Source of the DNA: Arsenicibacter rosenii
Lineage (GTDB): Bacteria; Bacteroidota; Bacteroidia; Cytophagales; Spirosomataceae
Length of the DNA: 64,000 bases
Direction: 5' to 3'
Assembly (NCBI RefSeq): GCF_001870735.1
Contig: NZ_MORL01000001.1
Location: 62,001-126,000 of the forward strand
Both the position numbers and the translations under genes were made by a program. This document shows, piece by piece, positions 53,684 through 61,405 of this stretch. The notes under the pieces were generated by a model. The model was not told the DNA's origin and made no database searches. It was given only the letters and a program-made list of their open reading frames with translations. The stretch's first letter is position 1, and every line of letters starts with the position of its first letter.

Positions 53684-53713
53684 TGTGATTTTCTTACCGT
53701 TCAGTTTGTTTGA

Positions 53714-56700
53714 TTAGAAACGAATACGTGCACCTAATGAAAGGACACGGTTAAAGTTGTACGTGTTATCGGTTGTACCGTTAAACGTACCGCTTACGTT
53801 CATACCGCGACGTGCCGAGAACAGCGCCAGGTTATCGCCGGTAAAGAATACACTGGCTTCTTTAGCGTTGATTGCCCCCAGAACAGAAGCCGGTAATTTA
53901 TACGTCAGGCTTACGTTGGTGAACTGCAGGTATGACGCATCGGTCAGCCAGCGGGTGCTGCCACCAGCCAGGTTCGCCACGTTACCGGCGTCAAGACGAG
54001 GTACGGTTACGTCATCACCTTGTTTCTGCCAGCGGTTCTGAGCATCTACGTGCAGGGCGGTGCCGTATGAGCCACCGTGCATCAGCGACGCATACACACC
54101 GTCGTATACTTTACCACCTACCTGGTACGTAAACTGGAAGCCCAGCGTTACGTTCTTATACGTCAGGTTGTGGTTCATTGAGCCGTAGAATTTCGGAATC
54201 GATGAGAAGCCGGTGTACCGGTAGTTTGCTTCTGATACAACCGTAGTAACGGTATCCGAACCGATTACTTTAGCGTTTGTTGTCATTGCGTTTGTCCGAT
54301 ACAGCGCCGCACCTGTTTCTTTATCTACGCCATAAAACTCGCGCAGGTAGAAGTCATAGATAGAGTGGCCAACGCTATAGGCTTTTGTGCCTGATTGAAT
54401 CAGTTGCTGGCTGTCCGGCATTTTCGTGATCTGGTTTTTGAACGATGTCCAGTTCAGGGTTGCCGAGTACGTGAAATCACCGCGGCGAACGATATCACCG
54501 GTAATCTGCAGCTCGATACCACGGTTGTAGAGGTTACCGATGTTTTTGTTCACCGAGAAACCACCAGAGAGTGTTCCTCCGCTTGACAGCGGTAGCGGCA
54601 CGCTGAAGATCAGACCGGTTGTGGCGCGGTTGAAGTATTCTAAGCTACCATTGATACGGCCTTTGTACAGGCTGAAATCGATGCCGAGATCAAAGTTTTT
54701 CGATGTTTCCCAGGTCAGACCATCGTTGGCAATTGTTGCCTGTGTGAAACCCGGCTCCGCATTATTGTTACGACCTAAGTTGTACAGGGCCTGATAAGGA
54801 TAGTAGTTCTGACCACCACCGCTGTTCAGAATACCGTCGCTACCTACGACACCGTAAGAGGCGCGTACTTTCAGAAGGTCTACCGCAGGCACGTTGAAGA
54901 AATCTTCGCGCTCGATGTTATACGCCCCACCAATTGACCAGAAGTTAGCCCAGCGAACGCCCGGCGCGAAACGTGAGTTACCGTCGCGGCGCAAAGAGGC
55001 ATTCAGGATATATTTCTTGTCGTAGTCATAGCTGGCACGGCTGAAGAAGCTTTCGATCCGGTAGTTATCTTCGTACGAAGACACGTTCAGCACGGTAGCG
55101 AAGTTGGGCAGTTCGGTGATCCCGTCAACGATAATGCCTGAACGGGCACCTACTTCGTAGTTATACGTATAATAGTAGTTCTCGTGGCCACCCAGCACAT
55201 TGAAGTGGTGCTTGTTGATGGTTTTGTCGTACTCTAACAACTGGTTGAATGTCGAGCTGGTTGTGCGGTACAGATAATGGTATGCACGGCCGGCCGGCGC
55301 ACCGTCACCGATTGTCGGGTTGTCGTATGTCCGGTAGTGCGTATCCTGTAAGTCAAAGCTCAGGTTCGTCGTAGCTTTCAGACCAGGCAGGATGTTTACG
55401 GTTGCATACGTACGGGCACCTACTGTACCACGGATTTGCTTACGGGCATTCAGCTCGTTTTCCCACACTGCATGACGGCCGCTTGAGTAAGGGCGTGTAT
55501 CCCCCTGATCGTAAATCTTGTTGCCATTGGCATCCAGAACATACGCACCGGTTGTCGGATCATGCTTGTAAATCGGGTAAATCGGGCCGGCGTAACGCGA
55601 GAAATAGAACGGGTTGATGAATGATGTACCACCATCAGAACCGGCATCTACATTCGCACGGCTATAGCTACCACTCAGGTTGATACCTGCTTTCAGCCAC
55701 TTTGTCGCCTGCTGATCGATGCTCACACGGCCGGTAAAACGCTCCAGATCCGATTTCAACAGGTAACCCTGCTCTTTCGTATAGCCAAATGAAGCAAAGT
55801 GAGCTGTTTTAGACGTACCGCCATCATAGTTGATCGAGTAGTTCTGACGGTTCTGACCACCGCGCTGAATAGCTTTTGCCCAGTTCAGGTCGTCTGCATA
55901 TAATAGTTGTGCGTTCGGGTTCAGAACACCATTCGCATCAACGATCTGGTTTTTAGCCACGTTAAACGGATTGTAGATCAGCAGATCCGCAATGCCTGTA
56001 TACGTTTTGCCACCGTATGACGTAGTCAGACCCGAAGCAATGCCACCCGCATCCGCCAGTGGAATTTTAGACGCACCGTATACCAGGTTATTCCGGTAAG
56101 CTTCCCACATCAATGGGTAGTACTGCTGTGCATTTACCGTTTCGTATTCCGGCAAGCCGCGTGAAATAGCACCGGCTGATGCGTTTACGGTAAAGTTGCT
56201 GCGACCTTCTTTGCCTTTTTTAGTCGTGATCATAACCACACCGTTGGCACCACGTGAACCGTAGATAGCCGTTGTAGACGCATCCTTCAGCACTGAAATA
56301 GTCTCAATATCATCCGGGTTAAGCGTAACAGTTGAGGCATCAAACGGAACGCCGTCTACTACGTACAACGCACTGTTTGACGAAGAGATCGATCCGAAAC
56401 CGCGGATACGGATTGCCGGCGCAGAGCCCGGCGCACCACCGGCCATCGTTGTCTGAACGCCCGGAGCCGCACCTACCAGCGCGTTGAGCGGGTTGGCCTG
56501 TGCGCGTTTCGAGATATCCAGTGACGTAATCTGTGCTGACGAGCCCACGTGCGTGGCCTTGTTGACAGTACCGTAACCAACAACCATTACTTCACCCAGT
56601 AACTGGGCGTCTGATTCGAGGGTGATGTTTACCGTTGATTTGCCGTTGACAGGTACTTCTGTTTTGACAAAACCAATTGAGCTGATCACCAGAACCGCCG

Positions 56701-56908
56701 AATTGTTGTTTACTGAAATTGAGTATTTACCGTCCTTGTCCGTAACCGTACCGACAGTAGTTCCTTTCACCAGAATGCTGACGCCTGGCAACGTTGTCCC
56801 ATCTTCTTTTGACGTGATGGTCCCTTTGACAACACTCTGACCAAAAACCAGGTTGCTGGTCCAGAGTAGCGCAAACAGTACGATAAAACTTCGTAAAAAC
56901 TTAGACAT
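53714..56908 (-). CDS. SusC/RagA TonB-dependent transporter (pair 4)
   Basis: This 1,064-residue protein starts at the ATG at 56908, giving the signal peptide MSKFLRSFIVLFALLWTSNL; an ATG 27 codons upstream is open but would precede the signal. A CarboxypepD-reg-like domain (about 29-107, GTITSKEDGTTLPGVSILVK) is followed by the standard SusC signature GEVMVVGYGTVNKATHVGS, a plug with GFGSISSSNSALYVVDGVPF and ISVLKDASTTAIYGSRGANG, and a barrel ending RVLSLGARIRF. There is no STN domain. The substrate is unknown; the downstream PHP/PI-PLC enzyme hints at a phosphorylated or phosphodiester ligand. Confidence 0.96.
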   Translation of the reverse strand: MSKFLRSFIVLFALLWTSNLVFGQSVVKGTITSKEDGTTLPGVSILVKGTTVGTVTDKDGKYSISVNNNSAVLVISSIGFVKTEVPVNGKSTVNITLESDAQLLGEVMVVGYGTVNKATHVGSSAQITSLDISKRAQANPLNALVGAAPGVQTTMAGGAPGSAPAIRIRGFGSISSSNSALYVVDGVPFDASTVTLNPDDIETISVLKDASTTAIYGSRGANGVVMITTKKGKEGRSNFTVNASAGAISRGLPEYETVNAQQYYPLMWEAYRNNLVYGASKIPLADAGGIASGLTTSYGGKTYTGIADLLIYNPFNVAKNQIVDANGVLNPNAQLLYADDLNWAKAIQRGGQNRQNYSINYDGGTSKTAHFASFGYTKEQGYLLKSDLERFTGRVSIDQQATKWLKAGINLSGSYSRANVDAGSDGGTSFINPFYFSRYAGPIYPIYKHDPTTGAYVLDANGNKIYDQGDTRPYSSGRHAVWENELNARKQIRGTVGARTYATVNILPGLKATTNLSFDLQDTHYRTYDNPTIGDGAPAGRAYHYLYRTTSSTFNQLLEYDKTINKHHFNVLGGHENYYYTYNYEVGARSGIIVDGITELPNFATVLNVSSYEDNYRIESFFSRASYDYDKKYILNASLRRDGNSRFAPGVRWANFWSIGGAYNIEREDFFNVPAVDLLKVRASYGVVGSDGILNSGGGQNYYPYQALYNLGRNNNAEPGFTQATIANDGLTWETSKNFDLGIDFSLYKGRINGSLEYFNRATTGLIFSVPLPLSSGGTLSGGFSVNKNIGNLYNRGIELQITGDIVRRGDFTYSATLNWTSFKNQITKMPDSQQLIQSGTKAYSVGHSIYDFYLREFYGVDKETGAALYRTNAMTTNAKVIGSDTVTTVVSEANYRYTGFSSIPKFYGSMNHNLTYKNVTLGFQFTYQVGGKVYDGVYASLMHGGSYGTALHVDAQNRWQKQGDDVTVPRLDAGNVANLAGGSTRWLTDASYLQFTNVSLTYKLPASVLGAINAKEASVFFTGDNLALFSARRGMNVSGTFNGTTDNTYNFNRVLSLGARIRF

Positions 56909-57032
56909 AAGTTTGCTTTTAGCTAATCGACAAAGTTTGATTAAACAATTATTAACGAACGAAGTTCTTAAAAATCTACCATTTTTCACAATAAATACAT
57001 TAGAAAAAAATTAGAGTATACTTTTTCGGGCT

Positions 57033-57061
57033 TATTTGGCGATTCTGGCTATTTGGCCAGA
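57033..57061. promoter_or_regulatory. Candidate operator upstream of susC 4
   Basis: TATTTGGC occurs at 57033-57040 and again at 57050-57057, 17 bases apart. Overlapping the second copy, TCTGGC at 57044-57049 is inverted as GCCAGA at 57056-57061. These sit about 130-150 bases before the susC start on the minus strand, a usual distance for an activator site. Confidence 0.3.
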
Positions 57062-57238
57062 TTTGATCCATGATATTGGAATAGCGTCAAAATAATATAT
57101 GGTAAGTATTAGCTAGACAAAAGCGGAAAATATATAAGTATCCCGTTTAGGTATATTTATATGCCATTCAATAAATATTAAAGGAACGGTAAAAGGCCTA
57201 TAAATATTGTTTTTGTCCAAAAAACCAATAGCCGGTGT

Positions 57239-57253
57239 CCCCCAATTTGGGGG
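57239..57253. promoter_or_regulatory. CCCCCAATTTGGGGG palindrome
   Basis: This 15-base odd palindrome has two 7-base arms around a central T. It stands out in an AT-rich region, 331 bases upstream of susC 4. It is too short and too symmetrical for a terminator and lacks a T run, so a protein-binding site is plausible. Confidence 0.35.
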
Positions 57254-57373
57254 AGAAGACGGGTAGTACATTAAGGGATAGTTAACGAAAGAGAGGCTTA
57301 AGAAGGGGTAGTATTATTGTAACCTAAAGAGGGAAAGCATTGATTATTAATAAATCTGTAACGGCGGTAAGCC

Positions 57374-57410
57374 ATTAAAAAGGCGACCATACACAGGTCG
57401 CCTTTTTAAT
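57374..57410 (-). terminator. Intrinsic terminator after the isomerase gene
   Basis: A perfect 15-bp stem pairs 57374-57388 with 57396-57410 around a 7-base loop, with T residues on the minus strand after the right arm. It begins at the stop codon of the isomerase gene and ends the minus-strand catabolic cluster. Confidence 0.85.
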
Positions 57411-58297
57411 TATGCCGGCCAGTACCGGGCTATTTTTTTCCGGAGAAAGGCGACGCTTCGTGCCAGCTGCTCCATGCCGTCGACTCCGTCTTCGATGCTG
57501 ATCCAACTGTCGAAGCCTACCCGTTTGAGTTCGGTAAAGATGGCGTCATAGTCATTCAGCCCCTTGCCGATTTCGCCGTGGCTGAGCCGTTTGGCATAAC
57601 CGGCTACGCCGCCTTCTTCGCGCCGCAGGTCTTCGATCGTGCCCTCAAGCAGGTAGCGGTCACTGGCGTGCATGGTTACCACACGGTCTGATACCCGTTT
57701 GAGTAGTTCGAGGGGCTCTTCACCCGCCAGAAAGGTGTTGCTCGGGTCATAATTCACGCCGAAGTTCGGATGATGAATCCGGTCGACGAGCTGACAGAAT
57801 ACATCCATTTTCTGGGCAAATTCCGGATATTCCCAGAAATCATCCTTGTAATGGTTTTCAATGATCAGGGTGATCCCGCGCTCCTGTGCGTAAGGCAGGC
57901 AGGCTTCGATGCATTCTGCTGCCAGCCGGATTCCTTCTTCGATTGACAGTTCGGGCCGCCGCTGTCCCGACAGAACGCGGCAATACGAACCGCCCAGCAC
58001 CTGTGTCATGTCGATCCACCGCTTTTGCTTAGCGATCTCATTCGCACGGAAAGCTGGGTCGGGATGCGTAAAATCGGGCGAGCAGCAAAGCATCGGAATG
58101 ACCTTACCGTGCGCTTCGACCTGCTGACGGAATTTGGGCCAGTTGGCTTCGTCGGCCATTTCGAGGAAGCCGGCGTACCACTCAAGTCCGTCAATATCCA
58201 GTTGTACGGCGAGGTCAATCCATTCGGAAACGGTCATGGTCCCGTCTTTACACAAGGCGTGCATAAAGGCTTTGGGGAAGGCGGCTAGTTTAGGCAT
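57410..58297 (-). CDS. Sugar phosphate isomerase/epimerase family protein
   Basis: This 295-residue protein starts at the ATG at 58297; the open frame further upstream is only repeat DNA. It has the xylose-isomerase-like TIM barrel: LDIDGLEWYAGFLE, VIPMLCCSPDFTHPDP, GITLIIENHYKDDFWEYPEF (metal-binding Glu), HPNFGVNYDPSNTFLAGEE, VVTMHASDRYLLEG and DSWISIEDGVDG (second Glu). Such enzymes isomerise or epimerise keto-sugars or act as related lyases and usually bind Mn2+. It is the last gene of a minus-strand cluster with two dehydrogenases and an HPS-type protein, so it likely handles a pathway intermediate. Confidence 0.88.
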   Translation of the reverse strand: MPKLAAFPKAFMHALCKDGTMTVSEWIDLAVQLDIDGLEWYAGFLEMADEANWPKFRQQVEAHGKVIPMLCCSPDFTHPDPAFRANEIAKQKRWIDMTQVLGGSYCRVLSGQRRPELSIEEGIRLAAECIEACLPYAQERGITLIIENHYKDDFWEYPEFAQKMDVFCQLVDRIHHPNFGVNYDPSNTFLAGEEPLELLKRVSDRVVTMHASDRYLLEGTIEDLRREEGGVAGYAKRLSHGEIGKGLNDYDAIFTELKRVGFDSWISIEDGVDGMEQLARSVAFLRKKIARYWPA

Positions 58298-58311
58298 TTG
58301 TTTTTTGGGGT

Positions 58312-58408
58312 TACTGGATGTTTGATGCTGGATGTTTGCTGCTGGATACTGGATGTTTGAATACCGGATACTGGATGTTTGCTGCTGGATGTTGGATGTT
58401 CTGGGTTG
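58312..58408. repeat. CTGGATGTTTG minisatellite
   Basis: Units built from CTGGATGTTTG alternating with GCTGGATAC and ACCGGATA occur about six to seven times. They fill the space just upstream of the isomerase start on the minus strand. Open frames running through it are low complexity and are not genes. Confidence 0.7.
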
Positions 58409-58424
58409 TTTTGATAGTTGCCGT

Positions 58425-58474
58425 ATCACTCTTTCGCTCTTTTGCCGCAAAGCGGCCGCTCTTTCACTCTTTAA
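58425..58474. repeat. AGAGYGAAAGA repeat copy with GCCGC hairpin
   Basis: CACTCTTTCGCTCTTTT and CGCTCTTTCACTCTTTAAG flank the hairpin GCCGC-AAA-GCGGC (58444-58448 with 58452-58456). The repeat reaches into the 3' end of the short-chain dehydrogenase gene and supplies its final Lys-Glu and stop codon. Confidence 0.75.
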
Positions 58475-59270
58475 GCGCCGGCAGGGCGTCGGCATCTTTG
58501 GGTGGGTTGCGGCCGATGAGCGGGTATTGCTCCAGGTCGACTACCTGACCGCTGATGGGCCCGCTTTCGTCGGCAAGCCAGTAGATGGCGGCGGCGGCAA
58601 TCTCTTCGGGTCGCAGAATCCGGCCGGCGGGGGCGAGTGTACGCGGAAGCTCCTGGTGCCAGCCATCGGCCAGACCCTGTCCGCGTTTCTGAGCCAGTTC
58701 TTTCTCAGTTAGCACCCACCCCGGATTTACCTGATTGACGCGTACGCGGTTCTCGCGGTGCAGGGTGTCACCCAGATTACGGGTCAGGGTCATCAATGCC
58801 CCTTTTGAGGCACTATACGGCACCAGATCGGGTTCGCCGCACCAGGCATTGGCTGAGCCGATGTTCAGCACTGCTCCCCGCGTCTGTGTCAGATGGGGAA
58901 GGGCGGCCTGAATCAACGCAAACGGCGCCAGCGTATTCACTTCCAGAACCGTTCTGAAAAACGCCAGAGAGGTCGTATGAATGTTGCTCGTTGCAATCAT
59001 CGCCGCGTTGTTGACGATACCGTCGAGCTGACCGAACGCATTCAGGGCCTGGTTGACCAGCCGTTGCGGCGCCCCGTCGGCAGTGATATCCTCCAGATGC
59101 AGTACCGCCTTGTCGGCTCCCAGTTCGGTAACCAGTGCTTCTCCGGCCTCCTGCTGATCGAGCCCGTGAATGACTACGCGTGCTCCTTCGGCCACACACC
59201 GGCGGGCAATAGCCTTTCCGATTCCCGTACAGCTGCCGGTAACGATAATGACTTTATTGATTAAACGCAT
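58464..59270 (-). CDS. Short-chain dehydrogenase/reductase
   Basis: This 268-residue enzyme starts at the ATG at 59270 (an ATG nine codons earlier is weaker). It has a Rossmann fold with TGSCTGIG at 11-18 for NAD(P), NNAA near 87-90, Ser139 in NIGSANAW, and Tyr152 and Lys156 in YSASK as the catalytic residues. VNPGWVLTEKE follows, and the end has YWLADESGPISGQVVDLE. It oxidises or reduces a sugar or sugar-derived alcohol. It lies between the MDR dehydrogenase and the isomerase in a minus-strand cluster. The last two codons and the stop come from a repeat. Confidence 0.93.
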   Translation of the reverse strand: MRLINKVIIVTGSCTGIGKAIARRCVAEGARVVIHGLDQQEAGEALVTELGADKAVLHLEDITADGAPQRLVNQALNAFGQLDGIVNNAAMIATSNIHTTSLAFFRTVLEVNTLAPFALIQAALPHLTQTRGAVLNIGSANAWCGEPDLVPYSASKGALMTLTRNLGDTLHRENRVRVNQVNPGWVLTEKELAQKRGQGLADGWHQELPRTLAPAGRILRPEEIAAAAIYWLADESGPISGQVVDLEQYPLIGRNPPKDADALPALKE

Positions 59271-59288
59271 GTTTTGCTGGATGCTATT

Positions 59289-59334
59289 TTTTGTCATCCC
59301 GACGGCGGCCCGGTCCTTTGCCGGGATGACAAAA
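59289..59334. repeat. Palindromic repeat with GTCATCCCG core
   Basis: TTTTGTCATCCCG at 59289-59301 pairs with its exact inverse at 59322-59334. The core matches the outer arms of the 31-bp palindrome at 38282-38358, while the inner parts differ. It lies between two co-oriented genes, so it is probably transcribed within the operon. Confidence 0.75.
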
Positions 59335-59344
59335 GCAAAAAAAA

Positions 59345-60370
59345 TTAAACCCCCGGCCGGAGAACACTTTTAACAACTTCCCCGTGGTGCATTTTGTCGA
59401 ACGCTTCGTGCCAGTCGGTGGTTGACCAGACGCCGCCGATGATGGGTTTGACATTGAGCTGGCCGCTTGCCAGCAGCGCAATTACCCGCTCCCAGATCGG
59501 CCAGTTATGGCTGAAACTACCTTGCAGGGTTACGTTTTTCTGCACCAGCGGATCAAGTGAAAAGTTAAGGGGTTGCGGGCCCCAGCCGACTTTGGTGATG
59601 TGGCCGTTCGGGCGAACCAGCTGCATGGCAATACGCAAAGTTGCACTGGCACCGGCTGCGTCGATGATGCAGTCGGCTCCGAGGCCGTCGCGGGCAAGTG
59701 CCCAGGCTGTTGCATCGCCGATGATACCGGTACAGCCGTACTGTTTTTCCGCAATGGCAAGCCGCTGCCGGTCGTTTTCAAGACCGACAATCGCCACTTC
59801 GGCCCCGCAAAGGCGTGCGACGGCCGCGCAGAGGATGCCGATTGTTCCCGGACCGAGCACAATCACACGGTCGCCCGGGCGGATGCGGCTGTTGCCGACC
59901 ACGGCATTATACGCCACGCAGCAAGGTTCGGTCAGGCAGGCTTCCTCAAAGGGGAGTTGCGCCGGAACGGCATGGAGGCAGCGGGCCGGGACGCGGACAA
60001 ACTCAGTCATGGCTCCGTTGACTCCGTAGCCGAAGCCTTTACGGGTGGGGTCAAGGTTGTACATGCCCTGGCGGGTCATGGGGTTGTTGAGGTCAACAAT
60101 CGCTGCGGTTTCACTCACGACACGGTCGCCTTCCTGCCAGCCCGTTACGCGGCTGCCGATTTCGACAATGTGGCCGCCGAACTCATGACCCAGCACCACC
60201 GGATAGTTAACCGGCCAGCTATGATCGGCTGTCCACTGGTGCAGGTCACTGCCGCAGACACCGACGTTAGCTACCTGTAACAATACGTCATCGTCGCCGA
60301 TGGTTGGTTTCGGAATATCCCGGATCTCAACACTGCCGCGCTCCGGCGCATAATTTACAACTGCAAGCAT
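59345..60370 (-). CDS. Medium-chain alcohol/polyol dehydrogenase
   Basis: This 341-residue protein is a medium-chain dehydrogenase. Catalytic zinc ligands are Cys39 in VGVCGSDLH and His62-Glu63 in LGHEFGG. The Rossmann motif is VIVLGPGTIGILCA (about 168-181) with VGLENDRQRLAIAEK after it. The region that normally has four structural-zinc Cys residues reads SETAAIVDLNNPMTRQGMYN and has none. It may oxidise a sugar or sugar acid with NAD(P). The gene lies between an HPS-type gene and an SDR gene, each gap filled with repeats. Confidence 0.92.
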   Translation of the reverse strand: MLAVVNYAPERGSVEIRDIPKPTIGDDDVLLQVANVGVCGSDLHQWTADHSWPVNYPVVLGHEFGGHIVEIGSRVTGWQEGDRVVSETAAIVDLNNPMTRQGMYNLDPTRKGFGYGVNGAMTEFVRVPARCLHAVPAQLPFEEACLTEPCCVAYNAVVGNSRIRPGDRVIVLGPGTIGILCAAVARLCGAEVAIVGLENDRQRLAIAEKQYGCTGIIGDATAWALARDGLGADCIIDAAGASATLRIAMQLVRPNGHITKVGWGPQPLNFSLDPLVQKNVTLQGSFSHNWPIWERVIALLASGQLNVKPIIGGVWSTTDWHEAFDKMHHGEVVKSVLRPGV

Positions 60371-60379
60371 ATATGTTAA

Positions 60380-60554
60380 AGGGTGAAAGAGTGGCCGCTG
60401 TGCGGCAAAGAGTGAAAGAGCGAAAGAATGAAAGAGTGACCGCTATGCGGCAAAGAGTGAAAGAGCGAAAGAATGAAAGAGTGACCGCTGTGCGGCAAAG
60501 AGCGAAAGAGTGAAAGCGAAATCGCTCTTTCACTCTTTATCACTTTCGCTCTTT
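60380..60554. repeat. 45-bp tandem repeats plus AGAGYGAAAGA inverted tail
   Basis: A 45-bp unit begins at 60391, 60436 and 60481. It consists of GTGRCCGCTRTGCGGC, which folds as a hairpin, then AAAGAGTGAAAGAGCGAAAG and AATGAAAGA. The third unit is cut short and runs into inverted copies (CGCTCTTTCACTCTTT, CACTTTCGCTCTTT). The array fills the whole gap and touches the stop codon of the HPS-type gene. Confidence 0.85.
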
Positions 60555-61242
60555 AATTCCCGTAGGCATGAACGGCATCGCAGATCAGGCGGAGGGAGTG
60601 TTCGAGGTCGCCGTCGGCGGTCTTAAAGGCATCGGCATCGATGGTCAGGGGAGCACCCAGTACCACCAGCGGGGCACCGTATTCCGGGCAGCGGATTGCC
60701 TGTTCGAGCGACAGACCACCCACGGCCTGTACCGGAATGCTGACCGCTTCCACTACTTCCCGGAGCTGATCCATCGGGCTGGGCATCCGGAGGCCCTGTG
60801 CGGCAATGCCGCGGCGTTCGTCGTAGCCGATGTGGTGTACAATGTAGTCGCAGCCAAGGTCTTCGAGCCACCTGGCCCCGGCTACCATATCCGGGCATAC
60901 CATGTTGTCGCCCATGACCTTTACCCCGAAATCACGGCCGGCCTGTACGACACATTTAACGGTTTCGGCGTGGGCGCGGGCCATGACCACCACATGGGTA
61001 GCGCCGGCTTTGGCCATCATTTCGGCTTCCAGATAACCGCCATCCATCGTTTTCAGGTCGGCGACAATCGGAATACCCGGAAAGGCTTCCCGCAGTTTCC
61101 GGACGCCATGCAGGCCTTCCGCCAGAATCAGCGGGGTACCGGCTTCGAGCCAGTCGACCCCGGCCCGCAGAGCCATGGCGGCGGTTTCCAGGGCTTCATC
61201 AATGTTGGTTAAATCAAGCGAGATCTGAACAATCGGACGCAT
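60553..61242 (-). CDS. HPS/KGPDC family (OMP decarboxylase-fold) protein
   Basis: This 229-residue protein starts at the ATG at 61242. It has the orotidine-monophosphate-decarboxylase fold of hexulose-6-phosphate synthase and 3-keto-L-gulonate-6-phosphate decarboxylase. Key residues are Glu33 in DWLEAGTP, and Asp62, Lys64 and Asp67 in ADLKTMDGG, which match the DxKxxD active site and Mg2+ site. VHHIGYDERRG and PVQAVGGLS follow. It could split or decarboxylate a phosphorylated ketose. It follows the symporter gene in the cluster. No ulaD-type partners (UlaA/B/C, kinase) are seen, so its exact substrate is open. Confidence 0.88.
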   Translation of the reverse strand: MRPIVQISLDLTNIDEALETAAMALRAGVDWLEAGTPLILAEGLHGVRKLREAFPGIPIVADLKTMDGGYLEAEMMAKAGATHVVVMARAHAETVKCVVQAGRDFGVKVMGDNMVCPDMVAGARWLEDLGCDYIVHHIGYDERRGIAAQGLRMPSPMDQLREVVEAVSIPVQAVGGLSLEQAIRCPEYGAPLVVLGAPLTIDADAFKTADGDLEHSLRLICDAVHAYGN

Positions 61243-61249
61243 GTATATA

Positions 61250-61320
61250 AAGAGCGAATGAGTGATAGAGCAATAAAGTGAATGAGCGGCCGCCGCGCGG
61301 TAAATGAGCGCGCCGCGTAG
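61250..61320. repeat. Diverged AGAGYGAAAGA repeat copy
   Basis: AAGAGCGAATGAGTGATAGAG, TGAATGAGCGGCCGCCGCGCGG and TGAGCGCGCCGCG resemble the units of the 45-bp repeat but are more diverged. It lies between the symporter and HPS-type genes. Confidence 0.55.
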
Positions 61321-61405
61321 TCTGGCCCCGTAGGACCTTTGGTTATGATGAATGTTTCGTGATCGGTTCAGCCAAATCCCCTTCCCTGCACGGAGTAGGG
61401 TAGGA

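Larger units (their letters stand above)
56909..57409. other. AT-rich upstream region of susC 4
   Basis: This 501-base gap is AT-rich for most of its length and holds the promoter of the minus-strand susC-susD unit. Visible elements are two TATTTGGC direct repeats near 57033 and 57050, an inverted repeat TCTGGC/GCCAGA, a sharp palindrome at 57239-57253 and, at the far end, the terminator of the isomerase gene. No open frame of note was seen. Confidence 0.6.

Noticed and set aside
58298-58495. N-terminal extension of the isomerase frame through repeat DNA
   Set aside because: The extension is low complexity and encoded by minisatellite and AGAGYGAAAGA repeats; the conserved protein begins at the ATG at 58297.
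60304-60513. Open frame of KER-rich repeats (VKERKNERV) in the 45-bp array
   Set aside because: It exists only because the repeat period is a multiple of three; no start context or homologue is apparent.
60380-60554. CRISPR-like array
   Set aside because: Units are directly adjacent without unique spacers and no cas genes are present.
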